64,000 bases of DNA, from contig NZ_QYUK01000011.1 in assembly GCF_003590945.1 (NCBI RefSeq), positions 4,124,909 through 4,188,908 on the forward strand. Direction: 5' to 3'. Source of the DNA: Oleomonas cavernae (GTDB lineage Bacteria > Pseudomonadota > Alphaproteobacteria > Zavarziniales > Zavarziniaceae). The notes under the pieces were generated by a model that saw only the letters and a list, made by a program, of their open reading frames with translations, was not told where the DNA came from and ran no database searches. Below are positions 49,405 through 58,244 of this stretch, in pieces. Position 1 is the stretch's first letter. Every line of letters begins with the position of its first letter. A program made the position numbers and the translations under genes.

Positions 49405-49765
49405 CTTCTATACCTTTATATAAATAGAAAAAGGTAGTGGAGGTGGTGGGTGCCTGTGGATCACGGTATTCCCCAGGGCCACCCGATCTTGTCCCCAGAA
49501 CAGCCGTTGGGCGACCGGTTGCCCCTTCAGTAGTGGTTAAAGCCGGGAGAGTCGAGGGGCGCCTTGACGCGTAGGATTGGGGATCACGGGGATAAATCTG
49601 CTAGCGTCGTCGCAAGAAGCAAGGGCTGCGTTCCTGTCCACAGGCTGGTAGAAAAAAGCCCCTCAAGGGAGCGTTACGTTGACCGAAAAGCCCATCGAAT
49701 CCGTCCTGGCCGAGGTTTTGGCGGAGTCACCCGACTTATCCCAGGAACCCCCGTTATCCACAGCG
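49405..49765. other. oriC: Putative chromosomal replication origin (oriC)
   Basis: The gap between hemE and the PPDK-regulator gene is the position of oriC in Caulobacter and relatives. An AT-rich unwinding candidate is at 49406-49432. A perfect DnaA box TTATCCACA lies at 49754-49762. Weaker boxes are TGTGGATCA (49455-49463), CTGTCCACA (49634-49642), GGGGATAAA (49588-49596) and TTATCCCAG (49736-49744). GANTC sites for CcrM-type methylation are at 49549, 49697 and 49724. The right part overlaps the annotated 5' end of the next gene. Confidence 0.75.
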
Positions 49766-50587
49766 ACGAGCGCGCGGCGGCTGCACCTCTATCTGGTCTC
49801 GGACGCGACCGGCGAAACCCTGTCTTCAGTCGCCAAGGCGGCGATGTCGCAGTTCCCCGATGTGGCCGCCCTGCTGCACGTCACCTTCATGGCGCGGACC
49901 AAGACCCAGATCGAACGCGCCCTGGACATGGCCCGGGAAAGCGGCGGCATCATCCTCTATACCCTGGTCAACGCCGGCCTGCGCCAGGCGATGGACGAAG
50001 GCGCGCTGGAACGCCATGTGCCGGTGATCAACGTGCTCGATCCGATCATCCAGAACCTGGCGACCTATCTCGGCGTGCCGGCGCGGGCGATGCCGGGGCG
50101 CCAGCATGTGCTGGATGCCGAGTATTTCCGCCGGATCGAGGCGATGAATTTCACCCTGGCCCATGACGACGGGCAGAGCTCGCCCGGCCTGTTCGAGGCC
50201 GACGTGATCCTGGTCGGCGTCTCCCGCACCTCCAAGACGCCGACCGCGGTCTATCTCGCCAATCGCGGGATCAAGACCGCCAATATCCCGGTGGTGCCGA
50301 ATTGCCCGCTGCCGGTCGAACTGTTCGAGGCGACAGGCCCGCTGGTGGTCGGCCTGACCACTTCGGCCGACCGGCTGCTGCAGATCCGCCGCCACCGCAT
50401 GCTGGTGCTGGGCCAGAGCGAGCAGACCGACTATGTCGATGTCGAGGCGATCGAGCGCGAGCTGACCGATGCCCGCCGCCTGTTCGTGAAGCACGGCTGG
50501 CCGGTCATCGATGTCTCGCGCCGCTCGATCGAGGAAACCGCCGCGGCCATCCTCAACCTCTACTACGACCGCCTCAACCTGATGTGA
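49679..50587 (+). CDS. ppsR: Pyruvate,phosphate dikinase / PEP synthase regulatory protein (DUF299)
   Basis: A bifunctional ADP-dependent kinase and phosphorylase controlling pyruvate,phosphate dikinase or PEP synthase. The conserved start LHLYLVSDATGETLSSVAKA is followed by the P-loop-like VGVSRTSKTPTAVYLANRG and QIRRHRMLVLGQSEQTDYVD. The TTG at 49679 gives 302 residues but adds about 35 residues before the conserved part, including a DnaA box. A downstream start is possible. It is the right-hand neighbour of oriC as in Caulobacter. Confidence 0.9.
   Translation: MTEKPIESVLAEVLAESPDLSQEPPLSTATSARRLHLYLVSDATGETLSSVAKAAMSQFPDVAALLHVTFMARTKTQIERALDMARESGGIILYTLVNAGLRQAMDEGALERHVPVINVLDPIIQNLATYLGVPARAMPGRQHVLDAEYFRRIEAMNFTLAHDDGQSSPGLFEADVILVGVSRTSKTPTAVYLANRGIKTANIPVVPNCPLPVELFEATGPLVVGLTTSADRLLQIRRHRMLVLGQSEQTDYVDVEAIERELTDARRLFVKHGWPVIDVSRRSIEETAAAILNLYYDRLNLM
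49754..49762 (+). promoter_or_regulatory. Perfect DnaA box
   Basis: TTATCCACA, 9/9, inside the N-terminal extension of the PPDK-regulator frame. Confidence 0.8.
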
Positions 50588-50609
50588 AGGCCGCGGGCCG
50601 GCGCGCCGA

Positions 50610-51044
50610 TCAGTAGTACTTGGGCGGCATCCGGGGCAGGATCGGCACGTCGATGCCGTGGACCTTGGCATCGGTCTCGCCGTCCTTGATGCCTTTGGCC
50701 TGGAAGGCGATCTGCATCGCCGACAGGGGCGTGGTGGGCTTGTTCTTGTTGTGCCGCGGGGTGAGGTTCAGCATCTTGCCGGCATCGTAGAGCAGCACCA
50801 GATCGGTGACCTGCCAGGCCGGGAAATGGCCGTTGCCGACCCAGCCGCGACACAGGAAGTAATGCTCGACCGAGGCCAACACTTCGTCGTCGGGGTCGAG
50901 CAGGTGGGGCGGGTAGGTGCCGATGCCGTTGCGGACATTGTAGAGGTCCTGGCGCAGCGTGTCGTACCGGCCGGGTTCGGTCTCGCCGTTGCGATAGACT
51001 TTCCAGGCCTCGATCAGTTCGTTGACCCGCGCTACTTTACTCAT
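50610..51044 (-). CDS. Hypothetical protein
   Basis: A 144-residue protein starting MSKVARVNELIEAWKVYRNG and ending ILPRMPPKYY. It contains LDPDDEVLASVEHYFLCRGW and FPAWQVTDLVLLYDAGKML. It has no signal peptide or obvious membrane helix and seems soluble, with one Cys. Codon usage is like the neighbours. I do not recognise a family. It sits within the origin-proximal block, convergent with the PPDK-regulator gene, where most alphaproteobacteria have other genes. Confidence 0.6.
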   Translation of the reverse strand: MSKVARVNELIEAWKVYRNGETEPGRYDTLRQDLYNVRNGIGTYPPHLLDPDDEVLASVEHYFLCRGWVGNGHFPAWQVTDLVLLYDAGKMLNLTPRHNKNKPTTPLSAMQIAFQAKGIKDGETDAKVHGIDVPILPRMPPKYY

Positions 51045-51136
51045 CTCAAACTCCCAGGCTGATGGGGGAGACAAGAACCCGGCGGGCCGTTCCAGGATGT
51101 GCCCGCGGTCACACGCCGCTCAAAGGATGCCAGCCG

Positions 51137-51478
51137 ATGCGCCAAGGTAGCTGCCACTGCGGAAAAATCGCCTTCACCCTGGCGGCCGAGCCGACCGAGG
51201 CGATCGAATGCAATTGCTCCCACTGCTCGCGCAAGGGCTACCTGCTGGCGTTCTTCCCGCACGATACCCTGGTCCTGACGACGCCCCGGGAAAACCTCGC
51301 GACCTACACCTTCAACCGCCATGTCCTGCAACATCACTTCTGCCCGGCCTGCGGCTGCGCGCCGTTCGCCGAAGGGCAGGGGCCCAAGGGCCCGATGGTC
51401 GCGGTCAACCTGCGCTGCGTCGAAGGGATCGATCGCGGTGCACTGACGGTCAAACAGGTCGACGGCAAGAGCTTTTAG
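51137..51478 (+). CDS. GFA-family zinc-binding protein (formaldehyde-activating enzyme-like)
   Basis: A 113-residue protein with the zinc-binding cysteine pattern: GSCHCGKIAF, CNCSHCSRKGY and HFCPACGCAPF. These are the hallmarks of the GFA / DUF636 fold. Members were first linked to glutathione-dependent formaldehyde activation, but most are uncharacterised. The ATG at 51137 matches the family start. Followed by a palindromic repeat. Confidence 0.87.
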   Translation: MRQGSCHCGKIAFTLAAEPTEAIECNCSHCSRKGYLLAFFPHDTLVLTTPRENLATYTFNRHVLQHHFCPACGCAPFAEGQGPKGPMVAVNLRCVEGIDRGALTVKQVDGKSF

Positions 51479-51491
51479 GTTCTCCTCGCTT

Positions 51492-51590
51492 CGTCATCCC
51501 GGACGAAGCGCAGCGCAGATCCGGGATCTCAGGACCAGTGGTTTCGGTCTCCATCCGGCACAAGATCCCGGCTCTGCGGCCGGGATGACG
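51492..51590. repeat. Palindromic repeat pair, family C
   Basis: CGTCATCCCGGACGAAGCGC...GATCCGGGAT at 51492-51528 faces AAGATCCCGG...GCGGCCGGGATGACG at 51562-51590. It is an inverted intergenic repeat between convergent genes. Similar GTCAT-bounded units recur at 55.6 and 63.5 kb. Confidence 0.8.
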
Positions 51591-51593
51591 CTC

Positions 51594-52688
51594 TTATGGC
51601 AACCGCGCCCAGACGAAGGGCAGGGCGACGGGCAGGCCGGCGGCGGAATCGTCGGTGCCTTCGACATGTTCGGCGGTCGGGACGCGCAGGATCCATTCGT
51701 CGACGATTTCGAGCCAGGGTTCGCGCAGCAGCCGGTCGGCATCGGAGCGGCGGGCGCCGCGGGCCGGGGCGGCGCGGGCGAAGTCGACCCGGTAGAGCAC
51801 GATCGGCGCATTGCGGCCGTCGCGGATGACCGTGTAGGGGCCGGCGTCGGCCGCACCGAAGGCCCGGGCGGTGCGCAGCAATTGCGCGGTATCGTCGCGG
51901 TCCAGCCGGATCAGCATGTACTGGGTGATGATGGCGCCGTCGTCGAGCACGGTGATCCGGCAATCGTCCTGGTTGGCCAGCAGCACGGTGAAGCGGGCGC
52001 CGGCCTTGGCCAGCATCTGGGCCGCCATGGCCGCGGCCGACTTGCGGCCCGAGGCATTGCCGGGGAAGCCGTAGTACTCATAGAACTTGGCCTCGAGCGC
52101 ATCGACATAGTCTTCGCCGCGCTCGAACAGGCGCCGCTCGATATAGCCGAGGTCGAGGCCCAGCTCGCGGATCGCGTTGTCGGTCAGGCGCTCGATCTTC
52201 ACATGGCAATTGGAGAGTTGCAGCGGCCCGCCCGGGTGGCCGCGTTCCGCCAGGATGGCATAGTCCAGGGGCAACAGGCGGCGCAGCAGGTCGTCGCTTT
52301 CGGGCGAGGCCAGGTCCAGCGCCTGCGGGTCGATCTGGTCGATGACCAGGTCGGCCGAGAACTGGCGCAGGTTCTGCACCGTCACCCGGTTCGATTTGCG
52401 CAGGCGGAAATGCTTGATCAGGGGTGAGGGCAGCGGCGCGTCGAGCAGGATCAGGAAGGCCGTGTTCTGGTGCCGGTGTTCGCCCCGCGGCACCGCGCTG
52501 CCGGGGACGACGCTGGTCTTGGGCAGGAAGGGATAGGCCTTGCGCGCCCGCACGAACGAGAAATAACTCTCGATCAGGGAGTAGCCCAGCAGGAACTCGA
52601 TCAGGCGGTCCCGGGCCGACAGAAACTGGTCGCCGCCGGCGCTGGCGGGGCCGGCGAAGTGACGGTCGAGTTCGGAAAAGTCACTCAT
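51594..52688 (-). CDS. Hypothetical protein, 364 residues
   Basis: Begins MSDFSELDRHFAGPASAGGD. It contains LIEFLLGYSLIESYFSFVRA, LQLSNCHVKIERLTDNAIRE, YVDALEAKFYEYYGFPGNAS and FVWARLP at the end. No signal peptide is evident. GRKSAAAMAAQMLAKAGARFT and the overall alpha/beta pattern do not identify a family for me. Divergent from maf, with starts 60 bp apart. Codon usage supports a real gene. Confidence 0.6.
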   Translation of the reverse strand: MSDFSELDRHFAGPASAGGDQFLSARDRLIEFLLGYSLIESYFSFVRARKAYPFLPKTSVVPGSAVPRGEHRHQNTAFLILLDAPLPSPLIKHFRLRKSNRVTVQNLRQFSADLVIDQIDPQALDLASPESDDLLRRLLPLDYAILAERGHPGGPLQLSNCHVKIERLTDNAIRELGLDLGYIERRLFERGEDYVDALEAKFYEYYGFPGNASGRKSAAAMAAQMLAKAGARFTVLLANQDDCRITVLDDGAIITQYMLIRLDRDDTAQLLRTARAFGAADAGPYTVIRDGRNAPIVLYRVDFARAAPARGARRSDADRLLREPWLEIVDEWILRVPTAEHVEGTDDSAAGLPVALPFVWARLP

Positions 52689-52748
52689 CTGGCGGCCGGT
52701 TCCCGTCAACCCGTTGCGTCGATCCGCGAAACTGTCCATAGAGATAGC

Positions 52749-53396
52749 ATGTCCCCGACCACCGCCCCAAGCGCCGAAGCCATGTCCTCCCTGCCGGTCG
52801 CCCGCGCCGTGGTGCTGGCCTCGGGCAGCACCACCCGCCGCGCCATGTTCGAGGCCGCCGGCATCCCCATCGGCATCGATCCCGCCCATGTCGACGAGGC
52901 GGAACTAAAACGCAGCATGCTGGCCGACGCGGTGCCGCCGCGCGACATCGCCGACTTCCTGGCGGAACTGAAAGCGGTGCGCGTCTCCAACCGCTGGAAC
53001 GGCGCCCTGGTGATCGGTGCCGACCAGGTGCTGGTGCAGAACGGCGTGGTGTTCGACAAACCGGCCGATCTCGATCATGCCAGGGCTCATCTCCAGGCCT
53101 TGCGCGGCCGCCGCCACGAGCTGATCTCGGCGGTGGTCATCGCGGAAAACGGGGCCGTGGTCTGGCGTCATATGGCCACCGCTAAACTGGAAATGCGGCC
53201 GTTTAGCGACCAGTTTCTCGATGCCTATCTGGCGGCGGCGGGCGAGCGGGTTCTTGCCTCGGTCAGCGCCTATCAGGTGGAGGGGCTGGGCCTGCAATTG
53301 TTCAATCGCATCGAGGGCGATCACTTCACGATTCTGGGCCTGCCCCTGCTCGCGGTGCTCGACTATCTGCGCCTGCGCGGCGTGCTGGCGTCATGA
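52749..53396 (+). CDS. maf: Maf-family nucleotide pyrophosphatase
   Basis: Maf proteins hydrolyse non-canonical or modified nucleoside triphosphates. Here VVLASGSTTRRAMFEAAGI replaces the usual LASxSPRR, so the class is atypical. LVIGADQVLVQNGVVFDKP carries the conserved Asp. SVSAYQVEGLGLQLFNRIEG is the usual C-terminal motif. The ATG at 52749 was used; one at 52782 is also possible. It begins a maf-aroE-coaE-dnaQ operon, with 4 bp overlap to aroE. Confidence 0.88.
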   Translation: MSPTTAPSAEAMSSLPVARAVVLASGSTTRRAMFEAAGIPIGIDPAHVDEAELKRSMLADAVPPRDIADFLAELKAVRVSNRWNGALVIGADQVLVQNGVVFDKPADLDHARAHLQALRGRRHELISAVVIAENGAVVWRHMATAKLEMRPFSDQFLDAYLAAAGERVLASVSAYQVEGLGLQLFNRIEGDHFTILGLPLLAVLDYLRLRGVLAS

Positions 53397-54232
53397 CCAT
53401 TTCGGGCAAGGCCAAACTGGCGGGGGTGATGGGCTGGCCGGTCGGCCATTCCCGCTCGCCCCGGCTGCACGGCTACTGGCTGGAGCAGCACGGTATCGAC
53501 GGCGCCTATGTGCCGCTGGCGGTCCGGCCGGACGACCTGGCCGCGGCCCTGCGCGCCCTGCCCAAGCTGGGCTTCCGCGGCTGTAACCTGACCGTTCCCC
53601 ACAAGGAGGCGGCGCTGGCCGTCGTCGACCGGGTCGATGCGGCGGCCCGGCGCATCGGCGCCATGAACACCGTGGTGGTCGAGGCCGACGGCACCTTGAG
53701 CGGCAGCAACACCGATGCCCCGGGCTTCATCGCCAATCTGCGCCAGGGTGCGCCGGGCCTGGACCTTGCGGGCAAGACCGCCGTCGTCATCGGCGCCGGC
53801 GGGGCCGCCCGGGCGGTGGTGGTCGGCCTGATCGATGCCGGCGTGGCCGGCATCCGCCTGGCCAACCGCAGTGCTGAGCGGACGCAGGCCCTGGTCGAGG
53901 CTTTCGCGCCGGTGGTCGGCGCCGTTGCCTGGGACGCGCGGGCGCAGGCGCTGGCGGGCGCCGACCTGCTGGTGAACACCACCAGCCTCGGCATGGTGGG
54001 CGAACCGGCGCTGGACCTGCCCCTCGACGCCCTGCCCGCGACCGCCACGGTTACCGACATCGTCTATGCCCCGCTGGAGACGGCGCTGCTGGCGGCGGCG
54101 CGGGCGCGGGGCAATGTCGCGGTCGACGGCCTGGGCATGCTGCTGCACCAGGCGGTGCCAGGCTTTGCCGCCTGGTTCGGCACCACCCCGACAGTCACCG
54201 CGGAGTTGCGTGCCCATGTCCTTGGCGCCTGA
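53393..54232 (+). CDS. aroE: Shikimate dehydrogenase (NADP+)
   Basis: Reduces 3-dehydroshikimate in aromatic amino acid synthesis. The substrate-binding start [20 protein letters not shown] is followed by [14 protein letters not shown] with the catalytic Lys. The nucleotide-binding loop is [17 protein letters not shown]-terminal [11 protein letters not shown] is typical. It has 279 residues. Overlaps maf by 4 bp and coaE by 17 bp. Confidence 0.96.
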   Translation: MTISGKAKLAGVMGWPVGHSRSPRLHGYWLEQHGIDGAYVPLAVRPDDLAAALRALPKLGFRGCNLTVPHKEAALAVVDRVDAAARRIGAMNTVVVEADGTLSGSNTDAPGFIANLRQGAPGLDLAGKTAVVIGAGGAARAVVVGLIDAGVAGIRLANRSAERTQALVEAFAPVVGAVAWDARAQALAGADLLVNTTSLGMVGEPALDLPLDALPATATVTDIVYAPLETALLAAARARGNVAVDGLGMLLHQAVPGFAAWFGTTPTVTAELRAHVLGA

Positions 54233-54866
54233 CCCCTATACCAGGCCGATCCTACTGGCGCTGACCGGCTCGATCGGCATGGGCAAGAGCGAGACGGCCA
54301 GGATGTTCGCCGCCCTGGGCGTGCCGGTCTATGACGCCGATGCCGCGGTTCATGCCCTCTACGCCCCCGGCGGCAAGGCGGTCGGGCCGATCGGCGCGGC
54401 CTTTCCCGGCGTGGTCGCCGACGGCGCCGTCGACCGCGCCGCCCTGTCCCGCCACCTGGCCGGCGATCCGGCGGCGTGGAAGCGGCTGGAAGCGGTGATC
54501 CACCCCCTGGTGGCCGAGGCGCAGCGGGATTTCCTGATGGCCCAGATGGCGGCCCAGGCCCGGCTGGTCCTGCTCGATATCCCCCTGCTGTTCGAAACCG
54601 GGGGCGAGGCCCGGGTGGACTATGTCGCCGTGGTGTCCGCGCCGGCGCAAGTGCAGCGCCGCCGGGTGCTGGAGCGCCCGGGCATGACGCCGCAAAAGCT
54701 CGACGAGATCCTCAGCCGCCAGGTGCCCGACGCGCAGAAGCGCGCAGGCGCCGATTTCGTCATCCCGACCGACCAGGGCTTGCAGGTCGCGCGCGACCAT
54801 GTGCGCGCGATCGTCGACCGCCTGATCCTGACTCCGCCCCCGAAGATGCCCGGAAGGCTGCCCTGA
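54216..54866 (+). CDS. coaE: Dephospho-CoA kinase
   Basis: Last step of coenzyme A synthesis. Walker [48 protein letters not shown] and [17 protein letters not shown] are family motifs. The ATG at 54216 gives 216 residues. It overlaps the aroE end and shares its TGA with the dnaQ ATG (ATGA-type overlap). Confidence 0.95.
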   Translation: MSLAPDPYTRPILLALTGSIGMGKSETARMFAALGVPVYDADAAVHALYAPGGKAVGPIGAAFPGVVADGAVDRAALSRHLAGDPAAWKRLEAVIHPLVAEAQRDFLMAQMAAQARLVLLDIPLLFETGGEARVDYVAVVSAPAQVQRRRVLERPGMTPQKLDEILSRQVPDAQKRAGADFVIPTDQGLQVARDHVRAIVDRLILTPPPKMPGRLP

Positions 54867-55534
54867 TGCGCGAAATCGTCCTCGATACCGAAACCACGGG
54901 CTTCGACTTCGCCGGCGAGGACCGCATCGTCGAAATCGCCTGCCTGGAACTGATGAACCATGTGCCCACCGGCCAGTTCTACCAGGCCTATGTCAATCCC
55001 GGCCGGGCGATGTCGGAAGGGGCGTTGCAGGTTACCGGCATCACCGACGACTTCCTGCTCGACAAGCCGCCGATCGGCGACGTGGCCGATGAGTTCCTGG
55101 CCTTCATCGGCGACAGCCCCTTCGTCATCCACAACGCGGCCTTCGACATCGGCTTCCTGAACGCCGAATTCGCGCGGCTGGCGCGCGTGCCGTTCCCGAT
55201 CGAGCGGGCGACCGACACGGTGCTGATCGCCAGGCGCAAATTCCCCGGCGCCCCGGCCAGCCTGGACGCCCTGTGCAAGCGCTTCGACATCGACCTGTCC
55301 AAGCGCGGCAAGCACGGCGCCCTGCTCGACTGCGAATTGCTGGCGGCGGTCTATCTGGAGCTGGTGGGCGGCCGGCAGCAGGGCTTCTCCCTGGTCCGCT
55401 CGGCCTCCGCCAGGGCGGAAAGCCGCCAGCGCGAAGCCCGCCCGGCCCGGCCCCACGCCCCCAGCGACACCGAACTGGCCGCCCACGCGACGCTGATCGC
55501 CGAGATCAAGGGCGCGATCTGGACAGCGGAGTAG
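54866..55534 (+). CDS. dnaQ: DNA polymerase III subunit epsilon (proofreading exonuclease)
   Basis: DEDDh-type 3'-5' exonuclease of 222 residues. ExoI: EIVLDTETTGFD. ExoII: FVIHNAAFDIGFLNAEF. ExoIII: KHGALLDCELLAAVYLEL, with His and Asp. The C-terminus, richer in Arg and Pro, likely binds the alpha subunit. Translationally coupled to coaE by 1 bp overlap, a common alphaproteobacterial order. Confidence 0.96.
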   Translation: MREIVLDTETTGFDFAGEDRIVEIACLELMNHVPTGQFYQAYVNPGRAMSEGALQVTGITDDFLLDKPPIGDVADEFLAFIGDSPFVIHNAAFDIGFLNAEFARLARVPFPIERATDTVLIARRKFPGAPASLDALCKRFDIDLSKRGKHGALLDCELLAAVYLELVGGRQQGFSLVRSASARAESRQREARPARPHAPSDTELAAHATLIAEIKGAIWTAE

Positions 55535-55556
55535 GCTGGAATCACCTTCATAGTCC

Positions 55557-55650
55557 GTCATCCCCGCGAAGGCGGGGATCCACCGTGATGGCGATACGGG
55601 TCTGCCCGTGCACTTCCCCAGCGTGGATCCCCGCCTTCGCGGGGATGACG
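55557..55650. repeat. Palindromic repeat pair, family C
   Basis: CGTCATCCCCGCGAAGGCGG at 55557-55576, extending to GGATCCAC, is inverted at 55621-55650 (GTGGATCC...CGCGGGGATGACG). It separates the convergent dnaQ and secB genes. Confidence 0.85.
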
Positions 55651-55669
55651 AACGAGTTTGTTGGCGATA

Positions 55670-56155
55670 CTACTGCTGAACCGCCTGCTGGGCCTGGGCC
55701 TGGCTGCGGGCGACGTGCTGGCGGTACAGTGCCACGAAGTCGATCGGCTCGAGCATCAGGGGCGGGAAGCCGCCGTCGCGGGTGACGTCGGCGACGATGC
55801 GGCGGGCGAAGGGGAACAGCACGCGCGGGCATTCGATCAGGCACAGCGGCTGCAAGGCATCGTCGGGCGCATTGCGGATCAGGAACAGGCCGGAATAGAC
55901 CAGCTCGGCCACGAACACCGGCTTGGCCTCGCCGTCGGCGGCGCTGGCGCGGATGCGCAGCTCGACCTCGTAACGGTCTTCCGGCAGGCGGCGGGCCTGG
56001 ACGTCGACGCCGATGTCGATCTTGGGCTGGCTCTGAAGCTGCAGGCTGCCGGGCGCGCCGGGATTCTCGAACGAGAGGTCGCGCACATATTGCGCCAGGA
56101 TCGAGAATTGGAGCTGGGGCGCCTGGTCGGTGCCGCCCGGATTGGTGTCGGTCAT
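55670..56155 (-). CDS. secB: Protein-export chaperone SecB
   Basis: Cytosolic tetrameric chaperone that delivers unfolded preproteins to SecA. The 161-residue chain contains FSILAQYVRDLSFENPGAP, a SecB signature, and LCLIECPRVLFPFARRIVAD. It ends with GGFPPLMLEPIDFVALYRQH, also typical. The ATG at 56155 begins MTDTNPGGTD. Divergent from the Tim44-like gene, as in most alphaproteobacteria. Confidence 0.96.
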   Translation of the reverse strand: MTDTNPGGTDQAPQLQFSILAQYVRDLSFENPGAPGSLQLQSQPKIDIGVDVQARRLPEDRYEVELRIRASAADGEAKPVFVAELVYSGLFLIRNAPDDALQPLCLIECPRVLFPFARRIVADVTRDGGFPPLMLEPIDFVALYRQHVARSQAQAQQAVQQ

Positions 56156-56343
56156 GATGATGGTCCTGAAGAAAAGCGCCCCTCCGCTACCACAAGGGAC
56201 CCAGGGCAACAAGCGGCGCCTTGGCATTGCCATGTTTAGACCCTATGTGAAGGGAGTAGCGCGTGGCCGGCATTGCTGGATTCAGGCCGGCCCTGCCGGT
56301 ATGCTGGTTCGACTCCCTCCATGAAAGCGACGTGAAAGCCACC

Positions 56344-57000
56344 ATGGGCAACGGCTTTGAATATCTCGACATCGTGTTCCTGGCCCTGATTGCCGGTTTC
56401 ATAGGCTTTCGCCTGTGGAGCGTGCTGGGCCAGCGGACCGGTCACGAGCAAAGCCAGGATCCCTTGGCGCGCCCCAAGACCAATCCGGGCGACGACAATG
56501 TGGTGCCGCTGCCCGGCCGGGCCGATCCGGTCGCCTTTCCAGGCGACGAGAACATCCCGGGCCTGACCGCGGTGCAACTGGCCGATCGCGGCTTCGAGCC
56601 CGCCCAATTCATCGAGGGCGCCCGCTGGGCCTATGAGCTCATCGTCGGGGCCTTTGCCAAGGGCGATGAAGCCGCCCTGCGCCCGCTGGTGGCGCCTGAT
56701 GTCTTCGCCGGCTTCTCGAGCGTGATCGCCAGGCGCAAGGCTGCCGGCCACACCGTCGAGGAGACGATCGTGGCGCTGCGGGAAGCCAAGATCGAAAGGG
56801 CCGCCATGGTCGGGCGCAACGCGGAAATCACCGTGCGCTTCGTCGCCGATGTCATCGCCGTGACCCGGGATGGCGGCGGCAACGTGGTCGATGGCCACCC
56901 GACGGCCGTGCGCGAACTCTCCGACGTCTGGACCTTCGCCCGCGATACCCGCAGCCGCGACCCCAACTGGACGCTGATCGCGACCGCGCCCACGACCTGA
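56344..57000 (+). CDS. Tim44-like domain protein (TimA)
   Basis: A 218-residue protein with one N-terminal membrane helix (YLDIVFLALIAGFIGFRLWS). A low-complexity linker and a Tim44-like domain follow (FIEGARWAYELIVGAFAKGD, ALRPLVAPDVFAGFSSVI, SDVWTFARDTRSRDPNWTLI). Bacterial homologues are thought to be ancestral to mitochondrial Tim44; function in bacteria is not settled. The start at 56344 gives the conserved MGNGFEYLD. Next to mltA, as usual. Confidence 0.9.
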   Translation: MGNGFEYLDIVFLALIAGFIGFRLWSVLGQRTGHEQSQDPLARPKTNPGDDNVVPLPGRADPVAFPGDENIPGLTAVQLADRGFEPAQFIEGARWAYELIVGAFAKGDEAALRPLVAPDVFAGFSSVIARRKAAGHTVEETIVALREAKIERAAMVGRNAEITVRFVADVIAVTRDGGGNVVDGHPTAVRELSDVWTFARDTRSRDPNWTLIATAPTT

Positions 57001-57024
57001 CCATCGCAGGCCGGACAGCTCATC

Positions 57025-58241
57025 GTGCGTCGATCCTCCGCCTTCGGCCTGCTCACCTTCCTGCTCGGCGCCGGCGCTGCAGCACTTGCGGTGGTCATGG
57101 TCCCCGGCCGGCCCCGCCGCCGCCGGCCCCGCCCAAGCTGGTCCTCGAAGTCGCCCGCTTCGCCGACCTGCCCGGCTGGACGCAGGATGCCCAGGACCAG
57201 GCCTGGCCCGCCCTGCGCCTGTCGTGCGAACGGGTGATGAAGCGCAAGCCCGAGACCGACCTGGGGATCGGCGGCACGGCCGCCGACTGGACCGGCGTCT
57301 GTACCGAGGTGCTGGCCCTGGCGGCGCCCGATGCCGCGGCCGTGCGCGCCTTCATCGAAGACCGCTTCACCCCGGTCGCCGCCACCAACAATGGTGACGC
57401 GCAAGGCCTGTTCACCGGCTATTACGAGCCTGAACTGCTGGGCGCCATGGCACCGGATGCGACCTATGCCACGCCGCTCTACCGCCGGCCGGACGATCTG
57501 GTGCAGGTCGACCTGGGCGACTTCCGCGAGGAACTGAAGGGCCAGCGTATCGCCGGCCGGGTCCAGGACGGCCGCCTGAAACCCTTCGAGGACCGGGCGA
57601 AGATCGTCGAGGGTGCCCTGGGCAGCAAGGGCCTGGAGCTGATCTGGGTCGCCTCGCCGGTCGATGCCTTTTTCCTGGAAATCCAGGGGTCGGGCCGGGT
57701 GCGCATGGCCGACGGCACGATCATGCGCGTCGGCTTCGACGGCCAGAACGGCCACCCTTACGTGGCCCTGGGCAAGGTGATGCTGGAGGACGGCCTGCTG
57801 GAGCGCGGGCGGGTTTCCATGCAGTCGATCAAGGCCTGGCTGAACGCCCATCCGGGCGAGGCCCAGGCCCTGATGAACCGCAACCCGTCCTACGTCTTCT
57901 TTCGCGATCTGGGCCCTGGTCCCGGCCCGCTGGGTGCCCAGGGCGTGGCCCTGACCCCCGGCCGCTCGCTCGCCGTCGATCGCAAGTTCTATCCGCTGGG
58001 GCTGCCGATCTGGCTGGACGCCACCCTGCCCGCGGCGGCGGAGGGGGCGACACCCGTGCCGTTGCACCGGCTGATGGTGGGCCAGGACACCGGCGGCGCC
58101 ATTCGCGGCCCGGTGCGCGGCGACGTCTTCTTCGGCCCCGGCGCGGAAGCCGAGCGCCTGGCGGGGGCGATGAAGCAGCCCGGCCGCTGGTGGCTGCTGC
58201 TGCCCAATGCCGTCGCCGCACGCCTGCCCGCGGCGGGGTGA
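57025..58241 (+). CDS. mltA: Membrane-bound lytic murein transglycosylase A, frame broken once
   Basis: Cleaves peptidoglycan glycan strands. The GTG at 57025 gives a signal-like segment (FGLLTFLLGAGAAALAVV). One added base near 57098-57115 restores LEVARFADLPGWTQDAQDQ, and LSCERVMKRKPETDLG continues to 58241. GLFTGYYEPELLGA and the 3D-domain VGQDTGGAIRGPVRGDVFFG carry the catalytic Asp region. The repaired length of 405 is normal. Without repair, only a truncated form from about 57234 would be read. No lipobox is clear. Confidence 0.88.
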
Positions 58242-58244
58242 GCG

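Noticed and set aside
49531-49545. TTAA motif in the origin region as a CtrA site
   Set aside because: Only one half site is present; the TTAA-N7-TTAA spacing is not met.
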